Shown piece by piece: positions 1 to 11,138 of a DNA stretch of 64,000 nt. The position numbers were made by a program, and so were the translations under genes. The DNA is from Rhizoctonia solani (taxonomy: Eukaryota > Basidiomycota > Agaricomycetes > Cantharellales > Ceratobasidiaceae), in contig NC_057382.1 in assembly GCF_016906535.1 (NCBI RefSeq), positions 2,108,001 through 2,172,000 on the forward strand, given 5' to 3'. Numbering within the stretch: the first letter of the stretch is position 1; each line of letters opens with the position of its first letter. A model generated the notes under the pieces. That model saw nothing but the letters and a program-made list of their open reading frames with translations. It was not told the DNA's origin and made no database searches.

Positions 1-3000
1 CACAACGTAGGCAGCGATCTTCTGAAGCAATTCGTCGGGAAGTATGAGCAGCGATCCAAAAGTTTGGGGTCTAGCATTCGGATCTGTTAGTAATTGTTGT
101 AAGGCGAAAGGATCTGCCTCGTACCTCATAATTTGCGCATTCATGTGAGTTGGTTCGAGTCTCGTAGAGCGCGCTTTAAAGCTCACCATTGTACAAGGGC
201 GCTAACACGAGGTCAGAGGTTAGGAGCCTAAAACAAAGGCAGGTTTAATGGCCTTGGCCTTCCCACCTCAGGCTAGAGTGGAACTTATATCGCGTCAGAA
301 GCTTGATTCTACCGAGCCCGTCGGTAAATAAGGATTAAAACGGACCGCGAATCGTGGGTCACATTCGTCATGCCGCCCAACCGCGCCCACGGATGCCTTG
401 GGGTTTCCGAGCTAGCGCAGCTCCCGCAGCCCTATGTTTTAGTCTGAAGGTCGATCTGCAGGAGCCACTTTGATCGAGATGCGCAGTAAAGGGATTCAGT
501 CCTGCCGACTTGTCCAAAACCCGCACAGCACCGGACAGCCGGAGCGCCGGGATTCAACAAAGGTCACAGCAAGTCCCTATTTCGTCATTCAAGCGAGGCA
601 TTCGATACAAACATATCCGCTGCTTTTCGGTCCATGGCGGCAGCAATGTGGTTCCATCGTCTGACCGACGAAATATTTCTTTGACAGATGTTTGGTGGAT
701 GGTCAGGAAAGTGGGACCGGCACACGGCAAAGTATTAGATGCCGGGTCACGTGATAGTAAGATCGGGGGCGGTGGAGCAACCGAGTCTTTGTGTCAACGG
801 TCCTTTTCGCAACCGAAGAACGTCCAAGGGAAAGTATCTATGGGCCGGCCACAAAATTTAGCAAGACATCCAGACAAACCATAAACTGCAAACTTGAAGT
901 CCAAGTCTGTTGAATCAGTATCACGGTCTATAGTATATAATCCTTATGAATGTATTTACTGATGTTTGGATGTATACTTACTATAAAAGTTTTGTTATCG
1001 GCTCTCGAGTACCTCAGTTCACTATTCTACAGTCGAACTGAGATAACTATCGTTTAGATTCAATATCATTTAAAAAATTCATCACGTCAGTTCGATGAAT
1101 TATTCACATAAAATTCCCGCTCAACCGTCAATCGGCTGACAGACGTACCCAAGAGAAGAAAAAACACCGTGATAGGCCCTGAAAGTACCGAGAATCCTGG
1201 TACGTCTTGGTCATACGTTCTCTGGAATATTCAAAGGCCGCGAAGCCATGGTCGTAAAGCACAAATCTCCTGCAGACAGGTATCTGCGGATACCGGTTAT
1301 TTGAAATGTACGCGTACCCCAGTATTGAATTTGACAAAGCCCGATTGACGCAGATCGACATGGCTGTGCTTGTATGAGTCCCTGTACTGTACATCTTATC
1401 ATCATGGCCATTGTCTCAAATGCATACTGTATTCGTATAGCTATCGGATTTAGTGATACAGGTTTCTTTCCAGATATTAGAACCCATAAGATTTATGCTG
1501 TGTTGGTGTTCTAAATCTAGGTTGACACTAGATATCGCTTAGCCACATTGTCCCAATTCTTCTGCTTTTGAAGTGGCGATATTCCGATCCGAGATGCCTA
1601 CGCGTACGCACTTGAAGAGATCCAAACGGGGAAGTATTGCGAATAGCGTTGGACCAAATCTAAGGAGCTACAAACGAATTCCCGAACCTTACCCATCGTA
1701 TTTCGTAGGCTACCGAAGCCGCTTTGCCAGCGCTCCACCAAACTCGGGTTATGATAGACAAAGCACATTGTGATGCCATGGCTATTTGTCCGGTATTTCT
1801 ACCGGTTTCTAGAAAGAGATGCAAAGCATACGCGTACGTGTCTCGGCACGGACTTTGTAGAGAATGTTTTCGCCGGTTCCCGCAAAATCCGGGTTGCTTG
1901 GTTGGGTGCCGGCGGAGGATCGTGCATCCAGGCACCAAGGCGATCCAGTGCTAGGACCCTTACGAAATTGATTCGGAACAATTGTCCGTGTATCAAATTC
2001 ATCTGCATGATGGCACTCGGCTGAAAGATTTCGAATGGCTCAACGGATCCGTGACACAAACATGCTTGGGTTGATGATTCACTCAGGAGTCCCAATGTCT
2101 GACAATCCCTTCTGTTTGATTGTATGCACGAACCCAGGGCTTCTACTATTTTAGAAAGTCCTATTTAGGTCGTGGACCCGGAGTTGCCATACCCCGGCTG
2201 TTCCATCCCGCGAGCACAGATTCGAGAGAGAATGACTAATAGTCAATCAGGTGGTATTTGTGAGAATAAAAGGCGGAGTTTCCTTTGTAACATGGTCAAG
2301 GGTCATGTCTGGAACCTTCGAGCACTTGCATTGTCGTTGTGCAAGGCAAAAAGAGGCTACGGTTGAATGGAGTTACAAACAACCTGCAATAATGTAGTTG
2401 ACTTGAGATCATAGAACGACGAGGGGAATTCGATTGACCGGCTGGTGCCAAGTTCTGACAGGCTATGACTACTCAATGCTAAGATTGAAAATGGACGAGT
2501 AGGTTTACTGTATTCATGCTGAATTCGACTAAGTCCTATCAAGGGTCGAGCCACAGGCATATGCGCCCTTTATGCTTGCGGGCTTGAATCTTAACTCATA
2601 TGGACACAATAGATTATCACAGCCTATCCTTAATCCATCGGCGCCTTGGTGTTCAAGCTTCATTCAACTATCATAATGTGCTGCAGCCATGACCCAGTAA
2701 GCACAAGTGAGCGGCATGGAAACTCGAAAAACGCGCGGATCAATACTTTGTGAAGTCCGGCTCGATTTCCAGAACAATTGATATCCTGTGACGGCGCCTT
2801 CTCGTGAGCACCAAGGCTGGACTATCATTGAGTTTTGAAAAAACTATGTAGCATTCCGCTCGATCATTTATTCGGTGTGTGTGATCAAACATGTCATACT
2901 GGCATTACGGAGACTAGAAGTTTACAGAAATGAATAGACTGGCTACGTCGATGGCTTAGCTTAATCGAGGTTTAGTTCTCACAGGGAGGTATCCATCATA

Positions 3001-3604
3001 ACTGTATCCGAAATTAAACACAGATTAATTCAGGGATGATTTTCGGGGGGAGGGTACAAGGGTATTCATCACATTTCAGAAAATGTGGGAGAAGAAAAGG
3101 CCAAACTAAGTTTTCCATTAATCTCAGCTTATTTCTATCGGTGTCGTCAACTCGAGAGAGGAGCGACGAATGAGGGCCGGGGGTATGTGGTCGTAACCGT
3201 AAGTACAATAAGTGATAGTGTCGGCTAGGAAGGTAAGGGTAATAAGGCCGGGTGGTCACACTTCCTGCTGCAGGGTGGAGTGGCAGGTAGGAAAAAGGAA
3301 AAGACCGCCTGAAACTCTGGTGGTATGGACGGTGACTGGTCTGATGCAAGTTACGTGGTGTCGGGTGGGCTCATGGAGGAAATACGATTCCCCCAATGAG
3401 TGGGTCCATGCTGCGATTCCTCGCTGATTCTGAATATAAAATTTTGATATACACAAGATTATGTGGCACAATCGGTAGTAATATTCCTGCCAAAAACTGT
3501 GCTCATGCGATGTTCCAGCTCCGGAACTTACAATTATGATTTGTGGAGACAAAGTCATTCGAGAAAGTTTAAGCATACTCAAAAGTGTTATTTCACATGA
3601 TTGA
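1..3604. other. Gene-poor segment, no recognisable gene
   Basis: No open frame here shows a known motif, a codon pattern that persists across plausible introns, or a signal peptide. Short open frames occur on both strands at the same places (for example 1570-2100), which is what random sequence gives. The only structured element seen is a trio of ACGCGT-containing palindromes between 1309 and 1836. A fast-evolving orphan gene cannot be excluded. Confidence 0.5.
1309..1836. promoter_or_regulatory. Three TACGCGTA palindromes (MCB-like boxes)
   Basis: The 8-mer TACGCGTA occurs at 1309-1316, 1599-1606 and 1829-1836. Its core ACGCGT is the MluI cell-cycle box bound by MBF/Mbp1-type factors in fungi. 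No clear target gene starts nearby, so a regulatory role is only a suggestion; three copies of an 8-mer within 530 bases is more than chance would usually give. Confidence 0.2.
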
Positions 3605-6337
3605 TCACTCAATTTTGAGCCCCAAATCTTCCGCAATAATAACCGCTGCCTTCTCGCCTATCACGAGGGCAGTCGAATTGGTGTTGGATCCGACATTTCC
3701 AGGTGTGATAGAAAGATCTTAGAACGAAATGAGCCCTAGGTTCGATTGCGATTGGCGGGGTTTTACTTACCTGCGACTTTCAGATTCTGAGTTCCATAAA
3801 CGTTAAGCCGTGCATCAATGCAGCCGCCTTGCTCCTTTGGTTTCATCAGGACAGTGCCAACCTATAGAGTATTAGGTTAAACACAGATAGCATTTTGCAA
3901 TTTGGTCTCACTGAATGCCAGGTTGTTTCGATGAATTGTCGAAGATATGTCTCAATCGCTTTGTTGTCTTCAGGTGTGTATACGATATCCTCGACATTGT
4001 CGGCGTCGGGCGGTCCATCAAGTTTTACACACCCCGCGGCGCTACCCTTGGGGAATTTTGGATGAACTGCCTCGAATTCGCCTCGATACTGAGGTAAGCG
4101 ACGGACGATCTCGCTATCGAAAGGCGTGAGTGGATAGCTTGTGGTTCTTGAGTAAACTTACCGAGCTTGTTTATAGGCCCAAATTTGAACGTCCACGTCA
4201 GCTTGTTCATCAAAGAATCCAGTCTCAAAGTCGGGGTTGGCATATGGATCTGTCGACGTAATATACACATGTCCTCGGGATATCGGCTACAAGTTCAGTA
4301 AGTTACGTAGAGTTCCAACTTAACCTAATCCAACTCACGTATCCCGTATAATTAGCTACCAATATCATACGAGCATCCCTATAAGGAAGCATTTCCCGTG
4401 GTCTGTCGGATTTAAGTTAAGAATGCTGGTTTATAGCTTTCACGTGCGTGTGTAGCTTACCCTAGCCAGCCCTCGATGACTGTCTGGAGCATAACCGGCT
4501 GAAATGGATATTAGATTGTAATAGGATACAGATCAGATGAAAAGAGCACCTTGTCAGGATTAGGCTCAAAGTAGCTTTTCCATACTGGCGCAAACGCTGG
4601 GCCAATGTCCTCCAATTCTTTGGGTGTAGGTCGCAACTTGCTGCCACAATCAATCCAGTTGGTAGCAAGTGCACCCTTACCATGAGTGAAATCCGCCCGT
4701 GCTTGTTCCAAAAAGGCAGGGTCTTTGTTCATGATTGGATCGATGGTCTCCGTATCGTCTGCGACGTGGTAAGGGGTAAGAACAAGGTTATGGTCCTCGT
4801 ATGTCGAGCCAACTGGGAGATCAGAGACAATCTCAATCCCGAATTTTGTGAGCCTCTCAGCTTCGCCAACTCCACTACGCTGGAGAACAATTGGGGAGCC
4901 GACTGCTCCAGCCGAGACAACAACAAGCTTACGAGCCTTGATAATACGGGGGGTCTGGTCAGCCCCTTCTTCGGTGTCTTTGTCCGCCACGACTTCAACC
5001 CCAGTAGCCGCAGTCCCGTTGAAAACGACACGAATAACCTTGGTTGCGGTCATGATATGCAGATGCTTGTTACTGGATAGAGGGTGAATGTATCGGTGAG
5101 CAGCATCTTGTCGAAACCCAGTCTATCGTGGAGCTTAGCTGATAAAATTTCAAACAAAAATAAAATAAAGCAAAGCAAACCTACCGCTGGATCAATCCAT
5201 TTTGCCCAGCGCTGGTCGGTCTACACTCAGTCGTATGTTCCAATCCTACCATAATCGGCTCACCTGGCAACCGTGTCCAGTATTTAGGTCTTGCTTATCT
5301 TTGGCCAGCGGAACACCCCTTTTCTGCGCCACTTCGAGGTATGCTTGACCTATGGCTGAAATCTTGGGTTTATTGGCATACGAAACCTACAAGCCTCCGG
5401 TCAATTGATTTTTCCGGGCCGGGCCGCACGCATACATTTAACGGGCCATCGTATCCGTGAGACGGACAATTAGGGGCCACATGGTAGGTTTCCATCTATA
5501 GGCTTCAGGTCAGTCATCATGCTGAGTTACTCGTGCTCGCATGCTTACCTTACGTAGCAGAGGGAGTAAATCCTTGGTTGCCCAGCCCTCAGTTTTCCAG
5601 TCATCGAAGTCACTATGAAAGTAGGTCGGGAGGTCACGCATAAAGGCATAATAATTTTGGTTACAACTTACGATGCTGACGGTCGAGTGTACCTTCGAAG
5701 TGTAAGCATTGTACGGATTTAGTACGGAGGGCCAACAGGCTAACTCACATTAAGAAGTTGATACTAATAATATTTTTGATCAATTAACTGCGAAAGTCTA
5801 TTGGGTGGGCGTATGATTGCATACCTGGATCCACCACCCAGAATTCGACCTGGCCCCTTATGGTAAGAAGCGCCCAACAGTTAAGTAATGTGCACTGGCT
5901 TACCGGTTGGTACAATTGGGCTGCGTCCATTCAGGGCGGCGGTCTTGTTACCTTTCCAAAACGAACTACAACACACCATTAGAAAGGAAGTAGAGGATAT
6001 CGAGACTGGACTACTTGCGAGGTTTTGCTGCCGGGAATCTGGTGGGACAAAAACAACGCAGGAGCAACTACTTGCGGGTCCTGGTAGTTATTTGGTCCTT
6101 GCTCGATTAGAAGAATGTCGAGCTCTGGGTTTGACTTTGCGAGACGACCAGCGGCGACACAGGCTAGAAGGAAACGATAGAACCTGGTGTGCGTGCTATT
6201 TGACTAGAAAACCCAGCAAGCTTACCAGTGGTTCCCCCTGCGAAAGGACTAGTCAGGTGGTGAAATTAAGAGTGATCACTTGGACTAGGCTTACCACCAA
6301 CGAAAATAATGTCGAACTCATCTTTGATTTGGGACAT
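3605..6337 (-). CDS. Alcohol oxidase (methanol-oxidase-like), GMC oxidoreductase
   Basis: A FAD-dependent enzyme that oxidises short-chain alcohols to aldehydes with release of H2O2. I traced most of the protein through about a dozen short exons. The N-terminus MSQIKDEFDIIFVGGGTT is the FAD-binding beta-alpha-beta, followed by LLIEQGPNNYQDPQ, NGRSPIVPTGRILGGGSSINFLM-type GMC signature 1 (5825-5965) and the second GMC signature GAVGSPIVLQRSGVG near 4880. The C-terminal half has YPISRGHVYIT, the catalytic His in ETTWHS (near 3915) and the terminal VGSNTNSTALVIGEK. Alignment by eye follows yeast and basidiomycete methanol oxidases, including TPYHVADDTETID and PNPDK. First exons are 6295-6337, 6226-6237 (12 nt), 6019-6163, 5904-5965 and 5825-5849. 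The intron 5966-6018 needs a GC donor (GCAAGT). The nucleotide-binding motif reads GxGxxA and the C-terminus (LKIE) lacks a standard PTS1. In wood and litter fungi such enzymes supply H2O2 for lignocellulose attack; substrate here is inferred. Confidence 0.9.
5966..6018 (-). other. GC-AG intron in the alcohol oxidase gene
   Basis: Coding phase from exon 3 (ends K-T-S) to exon 4 (F-W-K-G-N-K) is kept only if the 53-nt intron starts with GCAAGT, the known consensus of GC donors, and ends TTGTAG. A GT donor two bases downstream would put a stop in exon 4. Confidence 0.7.
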
Positions 6338-7453
6338 GCTAAGAGCGATGATCCAAACAAGACGGAGAAGAAGGCAAAAGTGTGTGGACCAGCGTTAGTA
6401 TCCCGTGCTAGAGATTTTATAACCTGTTTGCTGATTTTCGCATGTGCATGGTCTTTTGGGGTTCGAGCTAAGCGAGACAAAGTGGATACGACTTAAAAGG
6501 TCTGTTCTCACCCCATGCATACGGGTCATTACAAAGTAGGAAATCCTCTTCGCTGACGCTCATATGTGGATAGAATTTGCACGCAAGATCGCTTCCATCC
6601 GTCAAGAATATGTTACCAACCCATCCACTCGGGACGAGTGCACATATTGGATCAATTGCAAGTCACCCAGAGTGGGAATGCACGAGGCACAGAGGCATGG
6701 GTGGTGTAGATTAGAAGTCAGTATTTGCAATTCGTAGCTAGATCCATAAGGCTCTGGGGTCACTTATCCGTTGATGCACGGGATTGCAATTCTTCGAAGC
6801 TGTGGCTATCTGACAGATCGATAATCGATAACGTATCCCACTTTGTTATTCGTGCAATGCCCAAAGGAGTAAGTTGGCTCTCGAAGTTACAAGGGGCACG
6901 CCAGGAAACATCAATGGAATGCATCGTGTTGCCCAAGAATTCTTTAGTTACCGCATCAGATGATCCCATCAATTATATAGTCCACAACAAAATGAGTGAC
7001 GGTCATTTATAAGTGCTTTTTAATGAGTTGCTTGAAATATGCATTAATAGTTTTACGGTTTGTTCATATTTTCGTAGAAGTAAAGCACTGATGAGGGTTT
7101 GGAGGAATTCAAGAAATGTTTGGAGTTGAGAAGTGGACAGTTTGTCTAAGATTATATGATACACGAAAAGGATAATGAGAAAATGGCCTGGGCCTAACGA
7201 AATGCACAATGAACACTTTCAACACGCCTGAAGTAATGCTAGTGAAATTGTGGTGTAGGCACATTTCAAATGGTGGTCATAGACTGCCACGGTGCTTCCC
7301 CCGAAGTTTGGAACTCACTCTGTGATATTTAAATGGGGGCTTGAGTTCACCGAACCTCAGGAACTTGACAGAATAAGGAATATGAAGGATGAAATGTCAA
7401 TGGGTACAGATGAACGGGGCTAAAACATAGAAAAGCATATTCAAACACTACTA
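6338..7453. other. Intergenic, nothing recognised
   Basis: Region between the 5' end of the alcohol oxidase and the 3' end of the HRD3-like gene. It should hold the oxidase promoter and the HRD3-like terminator. No domain-bearing frame was found; short open frames near 6725-7012 and 7003-7209 occur on both strands and show no motif. Confidence 0.5.
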
Positions 7454-10400
7454 CTACCGCTCAACCCCAAAGTTCTCTCCGAGAGGAAACATTGGATTCT
7501 CCTCTTGCTCCTGCTGATCCTCCCTCTGCCGTTGAGCATATCTCCCTCGCAGATAAACCAGGCCTGAAATAAGCGCACAAAGTACCACGAGGAATATCGT
7601 CTCCAAGAGCTCGTCTTCGTCGTCCTCATCGTCCCGATTTTGCCTTCTCGTCATGCCGTCAAAAAAGTCCTCGGCAAGGTAATCCATATCCTGTTCCCCT
7701 CTTTCCCGGTCCAGCTCTTGCCCACGTGACGGCCCCACTTTACGGGGTCTTCTCCCGTGGCTGTTCTTTGTCCTTCGAGTTTGGCGTTGACTTGCCACCG
7801 CTACCGCCACCAGTGAGGCGTTTAGTGATATCCCAAGTATCTTCCCCATCTAGCCCTTCATCACCGAGTAACAGGAGGCTCTTGTCCGTTCCACCTGTTA
7901 GGGTGTAATACATGCTCTTGAAATAAAGTCGAATGAGAGCAAATGTGGCCGGGTAGTAAGCCTCGGTATTCGTTGCAAGTGCCATATCATAGTGTCGCTT
8001 GGCCAGATGATAGTCCTATAGAAATTCGGGTATTGAATCAAAATTCAGATCTGTGAATTCTGGAAAGATAATCACCTTGGGCACACCAACGCCATATTCA
8101 TAGCACCACCCCAAATTCCACATCGCAAGCGCGCTGACCTGAGTGTCCACAGCCGCACTATAGTACCCCACAGCCTTGGCAGCATCTTTGGGTGTGCCCA
8201 GCCCATAAAAATGATAATCCCCAACTTTAACCAGCGCATCGACGTTCCGTTGGGCGGCAGATCGAGTATAGTGCTGTAATGCCAAGCGGGTCGATGTATC
8301 GTTTGATGATTTGTGGTGCTGACGTAGGGAGGATTTGTCTTTCCACGCTAGTGAGATTAACGAAGGATAGGGAGGAACAGGGGAGTCTTACCCTGATCAA
8401 GAACAAACGCAAGATTGTTCTGAGCAACCTCTTCTCCTCGCTCACTCTCAATGCTCCAGCGAATCATTCTCTCCTCCCCAACTCCTGCCATCCCGACACC
8501 CATCCCTCCAAAATTCAACTCCCCGTCCTCCTTGAGCTCTCGCCAAGCACTGCTCGTGCTCCCATCTGTACTCCCAGGCGGAGCGGTAGAGGCTGTTTCC
8601 CTGTCCTGATCGCCCGGAAGGACCAAACCACCCTCGTTGAGAGCCCATGTTCCTCTTTCAGCGATATGCTTGTGGAAAGCGACTGCCATAGAACAGGCCG
8701 ATGGTTCACCAGTACGCGCACGTTGAGTATTATAATCTGCCAAGTAGTAGTAGGCTTCGAATGGCGCTGCATGGCGAATGGCAGTCTCGAAAAACGGGAG
8801 GGCATTCGCGTATTCTTTTCGTTCTAATCAATATGATATTAGTTTATAATAAGAAAAAAGAACTTCCAATGAACCAACAAATTCATATACTTACGATACA
8901 AGATTTTCCCATAATTCACTTGGGCTTCTGAATGATCCTGTCCAGCTGCAGCAGCAAAGTAATGAGCTGCCTGCTTGTAATCTGGTTTTCCGTCGATGAG
9001 ACCATCTCGATATATAATTCCTAACCCGTTCTGAGAATCCTTCTCCCCAAACTCTGCGCCTCGCATGAACCACATTCGGGCAACCCGGGCATCAGGTCTA
9101 AACCCTTCGCCACGAAGATACATTTTCCCAAGATATGTGCATGCAATGGTGGCATGGGCCAGGACACTCTGTTCATCCTTGGTCAATTCTTTTCGTCCGA
9201 GTAAGGGTGTCGCCAAATTATCACGAAGCCAGACCTTCCGGGCCACGGATCTGAAATATTTAGCAGCCCTCCAATAATCCCTTTGAACTTTTCCGACGGC
9301 TTCTCCCGCGTAAATTGAACCGTGATAGTAGATCTTGGCTAGTTTGAGGGCAAAGTCTGGTTCTTGTCGGTCCGCGTGGTAGGTATAATATTCTAGGACG
9401 TCATCCCATGTTTCTCCTGCTGCTCGAGCGTTCGCCGCTGTAATAGGTGCTCGAAGAGAATTGTATCCTGTTGATGCCACACTTGCGCCATGCCCGTATA
9501 GACCTCCCGAGAGGTCTGAGAGTTTTGTTGGTTTCAACGGGAGTGTTCGGCCACCCGGAGGCCCAGAGAGAAAGTGTGACATAGCTTTAACGAGTTGCGT
9601 TAGATATAGAAGACCTTGAGTATGGGGAGAAACATTACCTTGGTGTGATGCACGTTCATACCATTCGAGTGCAGCCATACAATCTTCTCGTACTCCAATT
9701 CCGGCCCAATATCTATACCCCATAGCCATTTGCGAGGAAGGATCTCCACCGGCGGCACCAAAGGTGTAATATAATGATGCCTACACAGAGAGTTCTAGTC
9801 AGAGAACAAATTAGACGGGCAAAATGGGATTCACCTTCGCCTGGTCAACAGGGACGATACCGCCATAGCCGGATGCATAAAAGAATCCTAACATTCCCTG
9901 ACTAGTCCCGTTCCCCGTGAGGTCTGCATGCCGAGAGTATAGATCGTACGCCCGTCCAGCGTCAACAGCCATCCCAACAGGAGGATACACAGAGATATGC
10001 GCCAAGGTATAAATGGCATCTGTATTGCCTAGCTCAATCGACCGTTGAAGTAAAGCTTCCAACCGAGACACGCGCTGTCTCACACGTGCCTCATCTCGGG
10101 AAGCTCGAGAACTCAGAAAACTAGGCAGCCACTGCTGAGATCGAAGCTTGGTTACAATCCGGAGAGCAGATGCAACTGGTCCTGAGGGATTTGGGAAGAG
10201 TGATGATATCCATGTGGGTAGTGTTGCATCAAGAGGTGATGCAGTGTTTGGAGGGAGGGCATCTAGAGCTTTTATAATTGAGAGTGCATCTGCCAGTGAC
10301 TTTTGGGCTAGAGTCATATCAGACTTTGGCCATATTACAGCAAGTGGGGGAACGGACCTTCAAGTAGCTTTCTATCAGGCTCTAGTGGGGTGCCTTCCTT

Positions 10401-10632
10401 CTGTCGTACAGACATTATTTTAGAGGTAAAATACCCGGTCCACAGAGACGCTTACAGGCGCTGTCCCTACATCCTCCTGCGCAACATTGGATTCCTGGGT
10501 GATCGGGGCAACTGAAGTTTCAGTAGTAGTCGTGGCCGCGGTACTGGTGCATGCTACTAGTAAAGTCAAAGCGAGTAGAACATTTCGCCGCCTCCCACAA
10601 GTTAAGCGCATGCTGTGGTATTCGCGTGGCAC
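7454..10632 (-). CDS. HRD3/SEL1L-like ER-associated degradation protein with Sel1 repeats
   Basis: Likely the lumenal adaptor of the Hrd1 ubiquitin ligase that hands misfolded glycoproteins to ERAD. The start at 10632 (or the in-frame Met at 10611) gives a signal peptide (VLLALTLLVACTSTA). Then follow several Sel1-like repeats in exons 9811-10317, 8839-9729, 8357-8743 and 8016-8285: for example ASHQGNVSPHTQGLLYL, MYLRGEGFRPDARVARMWF, GLGIIYRDGLIDGKPDYKQA and WNLGWCYEYGVGVPK. The C-terminus has an acidic stretch (DDEDDEDELLET), one TM helix (IFLVVLCALISGLVYL) and a short basic/Gln tail, as in HRD3 proteins. Near 7740-7870 the frame must change: the frame carrying the last repeat stops at 7740, and the TM frame is +1. 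A 64-nt GTGATG...GTAG intron around 7800-7870 would repair it, although the skipped residues look coding, so an indel is equally possible. Confidence 0.85.
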
Positions 10633-11138
10633 AGGAGTATGGTGACGTGGAGTACGCGATAGGACCCTGTGCTAAGCGCGCATCCAGGGTCTCGCAGTCG
10701 AAGCTCAAGAGTGATCGACCGACCACCCGATTCAGCACCTGATGGATTTTGGCGACACATGCTTTATTAGCTACAAATATGTATATATTTACGGGAGAGC
10801 GAACTGGGTAGTAATATATCGGTTTTTTTAAACCGCTCCATATTCTTGCAAAATTCCAACAAGATTGTTCAAATACGGAAGCCTTCAAATCACATCGCGT
10901 GTCGCATGGGAGTCGACTTGTGATGAGATTTCGAGGTACTGGGACAATTTTGATGCACTGGTCAGGTTCAAACCCACCTAAATCTCTATTTTTACAAAGT
11001 GCCGCCCTTTCGATCAAGTCCAAACTTGGGAAAATACAGGACGGTGGGCAACAATAACCATTTCGAAAGTTTATTCGTAAGTCAGCGAGATAAAGTACTA
11101 AGCATGATTTTATCCAACCAACGCGAATCGGAGCCACC
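10633..11138. other. Intergenic, nothing recognised
   Basis: About 500 bases between the HRD3-like start and the GH43 stop. Expected to hold the HRD3-like promoter. No gene, repeat or RNA was recognised. A GGTTCAAACCC at about 10966 resembles a Pol III B box but has no matching T stem. Confidence 0.5.

Noticed and set aside
121..180. GGTTCGAGTC resembling a tRNA B box
   Set aside because: No A box, no 5-bp T stem and no acceptor pairing about 60 bases upstream.
10960..10980. GGTTCAAACCC resembling a tRNA B box
   Set aside because: The flanking bases (TCAG and CACC) do not pair into a T stem, and no cloverleaf could be drawn.
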